The notes under the pieces were generated by a model. The model was not told the origin of the DNA. It saw only the letters and a list, made by a program, of their open reading frames with translations, and did not search any database. Source: a virus. From it: a DNA stretch of 64,000 nucleotides. The position numbers and the translations under genes are program-made. The DNA is taken from positions 1 to 64,000 of IMG/VR virus record IMGVR_UViG_3300050821_023931; one strand, written 5' to 3'. Below are positions 36,989 through 44,592 of this stretch, piece after piece; within the stretch, counting starts at the first letter, position 1, and the number at the start of each line of letters is the position of its first letter.

Positions 36989-37387
36989 ATGGAAGAAAGA
37001 AACGAAATCCTTAAGGCCAATATACTTGCCTTATTCAAATTATTTGATAATGCTACACATGTAATTGTAAATTATATGATAAGTCATAATGCATTTACAC
37101 AGAATTTTCAAGATTTGATTATTAATAATAATAAACTTACTCAACTCTCGAAGTTAGAAGATCCGAAACCACCATTTTTTCATTCTCAAAATGAAATGCA
37201 TAATTATTATAATGATCTTTTTGTACAACCAAAACATGAACCGGTTGAACCTAAACCTGTACCCTTCAAAAATGAAACTGAGTGTTTACAATCACAACTT
37301 ATAGAAGCTTTAGCAAAAGAGGATTATTTAAAAGCAGCACATATCAGGGATTATGCTAACGAATTTAAAATTAATTTGCAAGCATAA
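36989..37387 (+). CDS. Hypothetical protein with UVR-like C-terminal motif, 132 aa
   Basis: The N-terminal two-thirds are helical and end in a Pro/Glu/Lys linker (KHEPVEPKPVPFKNE). The C-terminal ~30 residues (LIEALAKEDYLKAAHIRDYANEF) match the UVR motif consensus (L-x-x-A-x-x-e-d-y-e-x-A-A-x-x-R-D) known from UvrB, UvrC and McsA, where it mediates protein-protein contacts. There is no UvrA or UvrC in the window. It could mimic UvrB to bind a host repair or stress protein. Confidence 0.5.
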   Translation: MEERNEILKANILALFKLFDNATHVIVNYMISHNAFTQNFQDLIINNNKLTQLSKLEDPKPPFFHSQNEMHNYYNDLFVQPKHEPVEPKPVPFKNETECLQSQLIEALAKEDYLKAAHIRDYANEFKINLQA

Positions 37388-37449
37388 TCAAAACTTTATT
37401 TTTAAAACCAATATAACTATAAGTTAACCACTTTTAAATATAACTATAA

Positions 37450-38604
37450 ATGATTAGAACACTAGAACCAGAAATTGATATCTTCGATGATATTACATCC
37501 TTAATTAAGGTAAGAAAGGGTGAAAAAATTTTAAGTAGAGAACCTTATGCTGCCGAGCTTTATAATTTAATGCTTGGATATGACACATATGATTCTTCTA
37601 CGAATACTTTAGCAGAAGGAGATGTTGTTGAAGGTAGAATAGTTCAAATGACAGAACTGTATCTTGCTGTTGACATTCGCTCAAAAGATTATCTCTATAT
37701 TGACATGAGGTCTGATGAGTCTCTAGCAATTAGAGAATCTGGTAAAACTATTGGTGATAAAATATCTGTACTTGTTACACATTTTAAAACTGATCCATAT
37801 GATGCTAGAGGAAGTTTTACTAAGTATTTAAGACAAGTTGTTGAAGTAAAAATGAAGGAGGATTCTGATACTGAAACAATGTTCAAATGTTACATCAAAG
37901 AATTGACTCCGGCTGGTTATCTTGTTGATATTGTTCGTGAGGGTCTTAAATTTGCAGCCTTTATGCCTAATACTCTTGCTGGTGTAAATAAACTACATGA
38001 TCCACAATCATTAGTTGGTACCACAATGGATATTATGTTAGATGGTTACAGTTATGAAAAGAAAACCTTCATTGCTTCCAGAAAGAAATATTTAGAGACT
38101 TTGATTCCTTCAACTATCAAGAAAATGGATATCACTGATGCTGAAGGTAATTATTTACCATACGAAGGTGTTGTTACTGGTGTATCTGATTTTGGTGTGT
38201 TTGTTGAAGTTTATGGTTGTGTTACTGGACTTATTCATAAGTCTAATATTGAGCCTGAACTTAAAATTGATACAATTCAGCCAGGTAAAATTATAGCTTT
38301 CTATATTAAAGAGAAACTAGCTAAGAAATTAATACTTACTAGAGTTATTCGTGAGACAATTTGGGATACCATAAGAGGTGGTCGAATATACGATGGTATA
38401 GTGAAAGATATTAAATCATTTGGTGCTCTTATCCGTTTGGATGAAGAAACAATAGGTCTTATACACAATTTAGAAATGGTAAAAGGTGGCTTTACATTAA
38501 AAGCTGGTGATACTGCTCGTGTAAAAGTTCTTTCTGTTAATAGAGAAGATAGAAAAATTTTCTTGACTATGGCTCCTAAAAAGACCTCTAAACCAGCTAA
38601 ATAA
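37450..38604 (+). CDS. Multi-S1-domain RNA-binding protein (ribosomal S1-like)
   Basis: 384 residues with about four S1 (OB) domains: ~56-125 (LAEGDVVEGRIVQMTELYLAVDI), ~142-210 (TMFKCYIKELTPAGYLVDI), ~238-305 (YEGVVTGVSDFGVFVEV with TGLIHKSNI) and ~312-380 (YDGIVKDIKSFGALIRL with IGLIHNLEM and NREDRKIFLTM). The last two are canonical. Bacterial S1 usually has six domains; this is a shortened version. In Bacteroidota, start selection relies on A-rich leaders and S1 rather than on Shine-Dalgarno pairing, so a phage S1-like protein could favour phage mRNAs. A strong terminator follows. Confidence 0.75.
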   Translation: MIRTLEPEIDIFDDITSLIKVRKGEKILSREPYAAELYNLMLGYDTYDSSTNTLAEGDVVEGRIVQMTELYLAVDIRSKDYLYIDMRSDESLAIRESGKTIGDKISVLVTHFKTDPYDARGSFTKYLRQVVEVKMKEDSDTETMFKCYIKELTPAGYLVDIVREGLKFAAFMPNTLAGVNKLHDPQSLVGTTMDIMLDGYSYEKKTFIASRKKYLETLIPSTIKKMDITDAEGNYLPYEGVVTGVSDFGVFVEVYGCVTGLIHKSNIEPELKIDTIQPGKIIAFYIKEKLAKKLILTRVIRETIWDTIRGGRIYDGIVKDIKSFGALIRLDEETIGLIHNLEMVKGGFTLKAGDTARVKVLSVNREDRKIFLTMAPKKTSKPAK

Positions 38605-38628
38605 ATCCTGCTAACAAGTAGGTAAACA

Positions 38629-38662
38629 AAAACCTCCAGTATATTTTACTGGAGGTTTTTTT
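38629..38662 (+). terminator. Intrinsic terminator after the S1-like gene
   Basis: A 13-base stem, AAAACCTCCAGTA (38629-38641) with TACTGGAGGTTTT (38647-38659), loop TATTT, and a T-run on the + strand. Confidence 0.9.
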
Positions 38663-38678
38663 ATTATGTAAATTGTTT

Positions 38679-38686
38679 TATATTTG
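38679..38686 (+). promoter_or_regulatory. -7-like TATATTTG before the DHFR gene
   Basis: TATATTTG matches the Bacteroidota -7 element TAnnTTTG, 21 bases before the DHFR ATG. The -33 position falls in the T-tract of the preceding terminator (TTTT instead of TTTG), so it is only a partial match. Confidence 0.35.
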
Positions 38687-38707
38687 TGTTTATAACAAAG
38701 TTTTTAT

Positions 38708-39214
38708 ATGAATGCTATTGTATGTGTTGATGTTAATGGTGGTATCGGTTTAGATACAGATCTCTTATTTCATTTCTCAAAAGATATGAAACGATTCAAA
38801 TCTCTTACTCAGAATTCCGTAGTAATTATGGGTAGGAAAACTTTCGAGACTTTTCCCAGTCCTTTGAAAAATAGAATAAATATTGTTCTTACTAAACAAA
38901 TTGACTATGTTAAAGAGGGTGTTATCGTAACAAATAAAGAAAATATTAACAGTATTTTAAGTAGGCCTGAATTTAAAGATATGTCTGTTTGGATTATTGG
39001 TGGAGCCGAGATATATGAGTTATTTCGTGATGAAATAACTTGCTGGGAAATAACATATGTCCCAGAGGTTGTTGAAAGTAATGTGAATATCAGTGAACTT
39101 ATTAAATGTATAAGAAGTACTTGGTATCGGTCAGAGATAACTGAAAATATTGATTTTGATAAAAAAACTGATACAGAAAAAACCTTTTATTTTGAAACAT
39201 ATAAACCATGCTAG
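38708..39214 (+). CDS. Dihydrofolate reductase
   Basis: 168 residues, normal DHFR length. The N-terminus MNAIVCVDVNGGIGLDTDLLFHFSKDMKRFK has the substrate and NADPH pocket (GGIG; LLFHFSKDM with the catalytic Asp). VVIMGRKTFETFP and VWIIGGAEIYELF are the two classical cofactor motifs. It reduces dihydrofolate to tetrahydrofolate for thymidylate synthesis. It overlaps the dCMP deaminase gene by seven bases, so the two are co-translated; a thymidylate synthase is not in the window. Confidence 0.93.
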   Translation: MNAIVCVDVNGGIGLDTDLLFHFSKDMKRFKSLTQNSVVIMGRKTFETFPSPLKNRINIVLTKQIDYVKEGVIVTNKENINSILSRPEFKDMSVWIIGGAEIYELFRDEITCWEITYVPEVVESNVNISELIKCIRSTWYRSEITENIDFDKKTDTEKTFYFETYKPC

Positions 39215-39858
39215 TAGTAGAATCTAAATATAGAGAAATTGCCCGGTATATCATTTTCATGAAAATGGCTGAGAACCTGGCTAAATTAAGTTGTGATCCT
39301 AAACGGCAGGTTGGAGCTTTGCTTATTAAGAAGGACTTTAAAAATGTTATTAGTATTGGTATCAATGGTACTATACCTGGAGCATCAAACAGACGTTCTA
39401 GCATGGAGACAGGATCTTCCGGACTGAGACATGCTGAAAGGAATTGTTTGGTTATGGCTAATGTTACAAACCCAAAAGAGTATATGTTATTCTGTACTTT
39501 ATCACCTTGCCCAGATTGTGCTGGTGATATTGCTGTAGCAGGTATTGATACTGTTTATTATAAGGATATTTACCCAAGTGGTTTTAAGGCTGGCCAGATA
39601 GCCATGACAGAAGCAGATATTAATGTTGAATCTATATGGGCTAAATTAAACAGACTGTTTACCGATATCGTTCATGGATCCATGGTCCTTTACAGAGAAT
39701 CTTTTTATAGTAAAACTATAACTAATGAAGGTGTAACCATATTAACAAAAAAGTATCTCGAAAAATTCGGGATACCTTTTGATGATAATTTAGATATGAC
39801 AGACTGGAAATACGACTTTGTTGGAAGTTTTACCAAATATCTGTATAGTGTTGTTTAG
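39208..39858 (+). CDS. dCMP/cytidine-type deaminase
   Basis: 216 residues. Zinc-dependent deaminase motifs: H75-A-E77 (LRHAERN) and C101-x-x-C104 (SPCPDCA), plus the upstream CDPKRQVGALLI segment common to dCMP deaminases. It converts dCMP to dUMP, feeding thymidylate synthesis together with the overlapping DHFR gene. The C-terminal ~75 residues are an extension of unknown fold. Its stop overlaps the convergent gene at 39855 by four bases. Confidence 0.88.
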   Translation: MLVVESKYREIARYIIFMKMAENLAKLSCDPKRQVGALLIKKDFKNVISIGINGTIPGASNRRSSMETGSSGLRHAERNCLVMANVTNPKEYMLFCTLSPCPDCAGDIAVAGIDTVYYKDIYPSGFKAGQIAMTEADINVESIWAKLNRLFTDIVHGSMVLYRESFYSKTITNEGVTILTKKYLEKFGIPFDDNLDMTDWKYDFVGSFTKYLYSVV

Positions 39859-40196
39859 TATTTATTAAACTCGGCGTAGATGTTATTAACTTTTTTAACA
39901 AGATTTTCATCCGCTACTTCGTTTCTCAACATACTTCTGTGGCTATTTAAAATAGCGATCATGTGACTAAGTTTAGCAACAAGATCTTTGTTTTTAATTT
40001 CAGTCTCTTCAGGAGTAGTTGCTGCTGGTTCAGCTGGTGTTTGATCTTCACCGAAATCAACTGAATCGTTAGTAGTTGAAGCTGGTGGTGTAGCTGTTCC
40101 TGATGAGGAAGCTGTAGTTGTTTGTTTATCTTCTTCGAATTCTAAATTTTCATTAGCTTTAGTAAATTCGTGGAATGATTTAAGTTTTCTTTCCAT
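39855..40196 (-). CDS. Small protein with capsid-targeting-like leader, 113 aa
   Basis: Begins LKSFHEFTKANENLEFEED, very like the T4 internal-protein leader (aromatic, two residues, aromatic, then acidic sites of the xxE type). A Thr/Ala/Pro-rich linker (TASSSGTATPPASTTND) follows, then a C-terminal helix pair (LVAKLSHMIAILNSHRSMLRNE ... NNIYAEF). A TATATAAA element lies 31 bases upstream. Candidate internal virion protein, cleaved during head maturation (inference). Confidence 0.6.
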   Translation of the reverse strand: MERKLKSFHEFTKANENLEFEEDKQTTTASSSGTATPPASTTNDSVDFGEDQTPAEPAATTPEETEIKNKDLVAKLSHMIAILNSHRSMLRNEVADENLVKKVNNIYAEFNKY

Positions 40197-40227
40197 AGGT
40201 TTTATTCTGTTTTAAGTATTTTATAGA

Positions 40228-40235
40228 TTTATATA
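40228..40235 (-). promoter_or_regulatory. TATATAAA late-type promoter element
   Basis: TATATAAA on the minus strand, 31 bases before the ATG at 40196. Confidence 0.4.
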
Positions 40236-40295
40236 TCTCAGACTCTATATATCAATTGTAATTATGGTGAAAATATTTTTTGAATATATAAATAC

Positions 40296-40460
40296 ATGAG
40301 TGATATAAAATTAGATACAGCAATTAAATGTTCTAACTGTGGATGTGTGACCAATGTTGTGAAAACTTTATGTCCTATAAGTGAGACAAAAGGTAAACAA
40401 TCTTATATTAATATATGTACAAAATGTTTTCTTAAAAAGTGTTTATCTATTTTTAAATAA
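40296..40460 (+). CDS. Small zinc-ribbon protein, 54 aa
   Basis: ATG at 40296, TAA at 40458-40460. CSNCGC (12-17) and CTKC (41-44) form a zinc ribbon, with two further cysteines. A TATATAAA octamer ends only three bases before the ATG, which would make the mRNA almost leaderless if it is the promoter. Function unknown. Confidence 0.55.
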   Translation: MSDIKLDTAIKCSNCGCVTNVVKTLCPISETKGKQSYINICTKCFLKKCLSIFK

Positions 40461-40499
40461 ATGCGTGAGGGAGCCAGCGAACCCTTATAGATACTAGTG

Positions 40500-40838
40500 A
40501 TGAAAACTATTTATCTTATTCGTTCAATATCCAAAGAAGGAGATCCTACCTACAAAATTGGTATAACAAGTAAAGAATTTGTATCCAAAAGATTACAAGA
40601 ATTACAGACAGGTAATGCAGGCGTTTTAGATGTTTTATATCGGTTTGAAACTAAGATTGGTGAACAGGTTGAAAGAGCTGTACAAAATTATTATAGCGTT
40701 GGTCGATTAAACAGAGAATGGTTTGATATTGATTATCTAAAAGTAGATGATTTTTTAAGTGTTTGTGAGAAAACAGAAAATAATATAGCCTTGATGATTT
40801 CGGAGAATACATACTTTCAAAATAAAAGAGGCTTTTAG
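40500..40838 (+). CDS. T5orf172/MUG113-like GIY-YIG-fold protein, 112 aa
   Basis: I choose the ATG at 40500 over the in-frame GTG at 40497. The sequence TIYLIRSISKEG ... YKIGITSKEFVSKRLQELQTGN, then ETKIGEQVERAVQNYY and NREWFDI matches the T5orf172 domain, a branch of the GIY-YIG superfamily (YLI for GIY, YKIGIT for YIG, Arg in the following helix, Glu in the third helix). It is a single compact domain with no DNA-binding extension. A stand-alone nuclease role is plausible but unproven. Confidence 0.7.
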   Translation: MKTIYLIRSISKEGDPTYKIGITSKEFVSKRLQELQTGNAGVLDVLYRFETKIGEQVERAVQNYYSVGRLNREWFDIDYLKVDDFLSVCEKTENNIALMISENTYFQNKRGF

Positions 40839-40849
40839 AGCCTCTTTTT
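40824..40849. terminator. Bidirectional intrinsic terminator
   Basis: AAAAGAGGC (40824-40832) pairs with GCCTCTTTT (40840-40848), extended by one T-A pair, with A- and T-runs on each side. It ends the rightward T5orf172-like gene, whose stop is inside the stem, and can also serve the leftward gene ending at 40851. Confidence 0.8.
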
Positions 40850-40850
40850 A

Positions 40851-41309
40851 TTAACCAATTACTTTAATATTTTCTGGTGGAACCGTTTCATCAAGAGTGA
40901 TGTCACCACCTACTAAATCAGGATGAGCATCCATATAAATATCAAATAACATATCCCAGTCGGTCTCACCAGTTTCTTCATCCTCCATTAAATCAGAATT
41001 CCAATAAGTATTTTCCTCTGGGTATAGATCATAATAACTATCAGGTGTAATTGTTATCTCTAATAGTACTGTGTCACCACCAACTCTCTGTATACCAGGA
41101 TCACCTAAAACTGTATGAATTACAGGTATTATTCTACCATAATTAGGAGAAAGACCTTCTTTCATTATATTTTCTAAATATTTAGGTTCCGTTCTGTGGT
41201 ATAATTTAACACCATTAGGAAACATAGCTGTTAATTTATTTACAAAAATATCTTGAAAATACGATTCGCTATACTCGAAATTTTCAAATGTTTTAATGTA
41301 AATACCCAT
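40851..41309 (-). CDS. Probable ADP-ribosyltransferase with capsid-targeting-like leader
   Basis: 152 residues. The leader IKTFENFEYSE (5-15) resembles T4 head-packaged proteins. The body has GVKLYHRTEPKYLENIMKEGL (33-53): a strand with the Y-H-R-T of the NAD pocket (H38), then the helix I-x-x-x-G-L common to small ADP-ribosyltransferases and the KptA/DarT-like group. GGDTVLLEITI (78-88) places a Glu (E84) at the strand where such folds carry function, and VPPENIKVIG closes the protein. In T4, Alt is packaged and injected to ADP-ribosylate host RNA polymerase; this smaller protein may act alike. The family is inferred from motifs only. Confidence 0.55.
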   Translation of the reverse strand: MGIYIKTFENFEYSESYFQDIFVNKLTAMFPNGVKLYHRTEPKYLENIMKEGLSPNYGRIIPVIHTVLGDPGIQRVGGDTVLLEITITPDSYYDLYPEENTYWNSDLMEDEETGETDWDMLFDIYMDAHPDLVGGDITLDETVPPENIKVIG

Positions 41310-41363
41310 GATATAAATTTATAAATTTGATGTATATATGCTGTTTAGAATAGATGATGTTAT

Positions 41364-41651
41364 TTAGTTCTCCAATAGAGGTGTTTCTCTACAGGCTTCG
41401 GGTGTTTCCGGCCTCCAGTTGAGATGCTTCAAGAACATGTTAGTTATAAATAATTGTATATCAGTATAATTCATGTTATATTGCTTCTCAAAAACTGACC
41501 ATATTATTGTATAATCAACATAAAACCAAGCATTTTTTCTATTGTACATAACAACAAATCCATCTAAATCTTTAATCACAATATTACCTGGATATTCTTT
41601 GTCTAAAGAAACACTCCCTAACTTCGATATCAAAAAATCCTCCGCTGTCAT
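41364..41651 (-). CDS. Short paralogue of the gene at 1-573
   Basis: 95 residues, beginning TAEDFLISKLG and sharing most of its sequence with the C-terminal part of the window-edge gene, including the segment KLGSVSLDKEYPGN and MYNRKN. It lacks the first ~100 residues of that protein, so it is a truncated copy or a single-domain form. The DNA of bases 41581-41644 is identical to 179-242. Function unknown. Confidence 0.7.
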   Translation of the reverse strand: MTAEDFLISKLGSVSLDKEYPGNIVIKDLDGFVVMYNRKNAWFYVDYTIIWSVFEKQYNMNYTDIQLFITNMFLKHLNWRPETPEACRETPLLEN

Positions 41652-41667
41652 TTATATGAGTTATTAT

Positions 41668-42066
41668 TTAAGATATCCATAGTGCCTCAAAAATATCTTT
41701 TTGTCTTTCTTTTATACATTCGTCAACTCCTATAACTTTACCCATCATAAGGTCTCTGATATAAGAAAATGTTTCAATATCTAAGCCGGTTTCAGTAAGC
41801 ATTTTATCTTCGTATAGTATGTAACCACTATTCATATTTTTTGATTCATGAATAATTACAAGGAATTTATCTTCTATACCATAACAAATTCCTAAGACGT
41901 TGTTTTTAACGACTCTTTCAAACCTAAACTCCAGAAAATACATTTTTTTATTGAACTGAAATATCAATTTAATTTCTGCTGAAGCATGACCACTACCGGA
42001 CAGATCACTTGCAGAAATATTGTTCTTAAGAATTAAATTCTTTATTTTTTGTGAAATCGTCTTCAT
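41668..42066 (-). CDS. Hypothetical protein, 132 aa
   Basis: An ATG at 42093 would overlap the upstream gene; the ATG at 42066 sits 11 bases after that gene's stop behind an A-rich stretch and is preferred. The protein is strand-rich with no signal peptide (MKTISQKIKNLILKNN at the start; a central block MYFLEFRFERVVKNN). Third-position gene in a leftward series. Family unknown. Confidence 0.6.
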   Translation of the reverse strand: MKTISQKIKNLILKNNISASDLSGSGHASAEIKLIFQFNKKMYFLEFRFERVVKNNVLGICYGIEDKFLVIIHESKNMNSGYILYEDKMLTETGLDIETFSYIRDLMMGKVIGVDECIKERQKDIFEALWIS

Positions 42067-42077
42067 TTTAGTTTTGT

Positions 42078-43352
42078 TTAAAGTTCGAAACATACATATA
42101 CTTCAGCATCATTATGATAGAACCCAGACTTACCAACACTTTTGTAATCTGGTATGTTATTCCATTTTGAATGTCTTGTTGTTCTAACAGAAGCACCATT
42201 ATATTCCAACGTAGGTCTACCACTATTTGTAATACTGGTCATTTTAAAATCATAAATTCCTGTTGGTAGAGATTCTTTTGCACCTTCACTAAGTCCTTTT
42301 ACAGGAAATATAACAACTTTAAATTTAGGAGCTTTTTTGTTTTTTTCGTAATAACTTAAAATCTCTCTTTCTATCTGATATATTGATTTGCTACCAGATA
42401 TTTTTGTCCATTTAGTGTCAGCTTTTATGTTCTTAGACAGTTCTCTTGCTTCGTTAAGATAATCAGTATAAGATTTCTTTGCTTCTTTACCAAGAAGAAT
42501 CAAAAAAGCATTTTTATATTCTTGAATGAGTTCGTTGATAAGTTTTTTACTACGTTCACCATCATTATCACCAATTTTAGCAAATGACACAAGTAATTTT
42601 TTGATATTTGGTGTATCACATATAGTTACAAATTTATCAAAATCAACTCCTGGATTTTCTGTACGATTAAAGTACAACAAGGCACCGAATTCTGTGTTAG
42701 TCATGTTGCCTTTATTGTACATAACATCAAGAAGCTTCATATCTTCTATGAAAGAAGTACTAAGAATTCTGTTTTTAATAATTTCATTCTTTTGAGTTGG
42801 TTTTGTTTCAGTCTTCCAGCCATAATCTCTTATAGCACTTATCGCTGATAAATAACCATCAAAACCATCATAGAAATTAGTTATATTTAGATCAAATATT
42901 ACTTTAAGGGCCAAAGCAAAACCTCTGTCATAATATTTACCGGTTCCATTATAAAACTTGAAGTGATTCAAATAAACCAAAAGTTTTAATATGTTTTGAT
43001 CACTAATATCATCAGTGTGGTATATACGTACTTGTATAGGATGTTCTGGTGCAGTATAGAATAGTAATCTTCTGAAACCATCCAATAGTACATATTCACC
43101 ATCTGTTTTCTCCAGAAGAAAGAAGTTTTGGTATTCGTATATTTCTAATGGAGGATTCTTTTCTAGCTTTTCTTCTCTGTTATGAGAATCGATCTCTCTG
43201 TTATATTCTTCCAGGTTGATCCCTTTTTTAGTTAAATTACCTTTCAAATATGAACTAAGTTTTTTAGCTGATACTGTATTAATTGTATAATCTACACCAA
43301 GAAAATTATCATGTAACTTGGCCGTCGTTTCTATTTTGAATGTGTTTTTCAT
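42078..43352 (-). CDS. ParB/Srx-fold-like protein, 424 aa
   Basis: The N-terminal third contains PPLEIYEYQNFFLLEK and then YVLLDGFRRLLFY (88-100), followed by the strand IQVRIYH. D-G-F/x-R-R is the ParB/Srx nuclease-fold signature. Residues ~110-300 are helical, in the place where ParB carries its DNA-binding domain, and the C-terminal part is a beta-rich domain of unknown type (VVIFPVKGLSEG, GIYDFKMTSITNSG). Possible DNA-binding regulator or nuclease. It is unrelated in sequence outside the core to the shorter ParB-like protein at 2671. Confidence 0.6.
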   Translation of the reverse strand: MKNTFKIETTAKLHDNFLGVDYTINTVSAKKLSSYLKGNLTKKGINLEEYNREIDSHNREEKLEKNPPLEIYEYQNFFLLEKTDGEYVLLDGFRRLLFYTAPEHPIQVRIYHTDDISDQNILKLLVYLNHFKFYNGTGKYYDRGFALALKVIFDLNITNFYDGFDGYLSAISAIRDYGWKTETKPTQKNEIIKNRILSTSFIEDMKLLDVMYNKGNMTNTEFGALLYFNRTENPGVDFDKFVTICDTPNIKKLLVSFAKIGDNDGERSKKLINELIQEYKNAFLILLGKEAKKSYTDYLNEARELSKNIKADTKWTKISGSKSIYQIEREILSYYEKNKKAPKFKVVIFPVKGLSEGAKESLPTGIYDFKMTSITNSGRPTLEYNGASVRTTRHSKWNNIPDYKSVGKSGFYHNDAEVYVCFEL

Positions 43353-43431
43353 AAGTTAAAACTTTATACGTTTTTTGAATATAAACGCAAATAAGTAAAA
43401 AAGGTTGTAAAAACCTAAAAATTCACAACTT

Positions 43432-43665
43432 TTATGTAAAATCAGTTTTACTTCTATAAATTGCAATAGCCTCTCGCATCTTCTCAGCACATTCTTCGAT
43501 AGAATTACCTTTGACTACCGGGAATCGATCATCTGACTTAGATGAAAAATGAGAGAAATATTTACAAGTCCAAACAGTATCAGAACCACCATCCGGCATA
43601 AAACATAAACCGAATGGTTCCCCATTGTAAGTATGTTTAGGTATTTTTGATAATATATCTGTCAT
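43432..43665 (-). CDS. Hypothetical protein, 77 aa
   Basis: Small soluble protein with two cysteine/aromatic-rich patches (FGLCFMPDGGSD and VWTCKYFSHF) and an amphipathic C-terminal helix (SIEECAEKMREAIAIY). It starts two bases after the preceding membrane-protein stop. No family recognised. Confidence 0.55.
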   Translation of the reverse strand: MTDILSKIPKHTYNGEPFGLCFMPDGGSDTVWTCKYFSHFSSKSDDRFPVVKGNSIEECAEKMREAIAIYRSKTDFT

Positions 43666-43667
43666 AT

Positions 43668-43859
43668 TTACTTCTCATTTTTTATATAGCCGTTTGATAT
43701 TCCTGAACAGAATGCTACAACAGCTAATATAAACCAATACCTAAAATCATAAACAGATATTTTAAGTAGAAACAATAAACATAATTGTAAAGCAATCAAT
43801 TCTAAGTTCCTCATACAAAATGAAAAAACTACTAGAAATATTTGAATTAAGTTATTCAT
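43668..43859 (-). CDS. Small membrane protein, 63 aa
   Basis: Two hydrophobic helices: LIQIFLVVFSFC near the N-terminus with LIALQLCLLFLLKI, and YWFILAVVAFCSGIS, ending in basic GYIKNEK. Typical two-pass inner-membrane topology. Position between two unknown soluble genes gives no function; small phage membrane proteins include superinfection-exclusion and lysis factors. Confidence 0.55.
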   Translation of the reverse strand: MNNLIQIFLVVFSFCMRNLELIALQLCLLFLLKISVYDFRYWFILAVVAFCSGISNGYIKNEK

Positions 43860-43863
43860 ATTT

Positions 43864-44451
43864 TTATTCTTTTGATGGTATTATGTTAGAAAACAAAGCC
43901 TCAGTCTCAATTATACCAACAGTAGCATCAAAACTTGTTTCGCTATGTTGTTCTATTCTAAGATAATTTTGCTCATTTTTATCCATATAATCAAAACAAA
44001 CCATTTCTAAAGAACTTTCTATATTCGTTGTTTCTACATCTCTAACAAAACAAGGCTTTTCATTTTGTAGAAGGAATTCTATACCATTATAAGTAATCTT
44101 ATTTGGTGCTGTTTGATTTTCAACAATAGAATCCGCTAGTGTTTCATCAATAGCACCCATATTTACTCTTTCTGTTACAATAATACGAAGACCATTCATA
44201 TCATCCATATAAATATACTTATTAATTGTACCATCGGTAATCTTAAATTCAAATGAGAATACATTATTACTCCAGTCAAACTCTATTTCTTGAATGACTT
44301 CCCAGGCTTTTCCGATATAATCTATAAACCAGCCAGGATGAATATCTGTGATTTTTAGGTTTAATGGATCGTAATTCAATTCAGATTCATCATTTTTGTA
44401 TGATGTAAAACCAAAAAGGTTTTTTAAAAAGTTAAAGATTCTTTTGATCAT
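43864..44451 (-). CDS. Hypothetical protein, 195 aa
   Basis: First gene of a leftward trio (43864, 43668, 43432) with gaps of two to four bases. Begins with a basic amphipathic segment (MIKRIFNFLKNLFGF), which could associate with membrane, and continues as an acidic beta-rich protein (VFSFEFKITDGTINKYIYMDD). A TACCTTTG element (44484-44477), similar to the host -7 box, lies 25 bases upstream, without a clear -33. Function unknown. Confidence 0.6.
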   Translation of the reverse strand: MIKRIFNFLKNLFGFTSYKNDESELNYDPLNLKITDIHPGWFIDYIGKAWEVIQEIEFDWSNNVFSFEFKITDGTINKYIYMDDMNGLRIIVTERVNMGAIDETLADSIVENQTAPNKITYNGIEFLLQNEKPCFVRDVETTNIESSLEMVCFDYMDKNEQNYLRIEQHSETSFDATVGIIETEALFSNIIPSKE

Positions 44452-44560
44452 GTTTGATATGTTTTTATTTTATAAACAAAGGTAAAAAGAATTATATGAA
44501 AATACTAAATAAAACAGAAATAATGTAGTTTTCGTCTTCTGTATAAGATAGCTGGCCGTA

Positions 44561-44568
44561 TATATAAT
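44561..44568 (+). promoter_or_regulatory. TATATAAT late-type promoter element
   Basis: TATATAAT, 24 bases before the ATG of the 1954-residue virion gene. Confidence 0.4.
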
Positions 44569-44592
44569 TCATAATTATAGAAAGAAACCTAA

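Noticed and set aside
40461-40500. Short GC-richer stretch with a possible 9-codon ORF and SD-like GAGGGAG, or part of a tRNA-like fold
   Set aside because: Too short for a tRNA, no stable cloverleaf seen, and the SD-like stretch is 27 bases from the next ATG.
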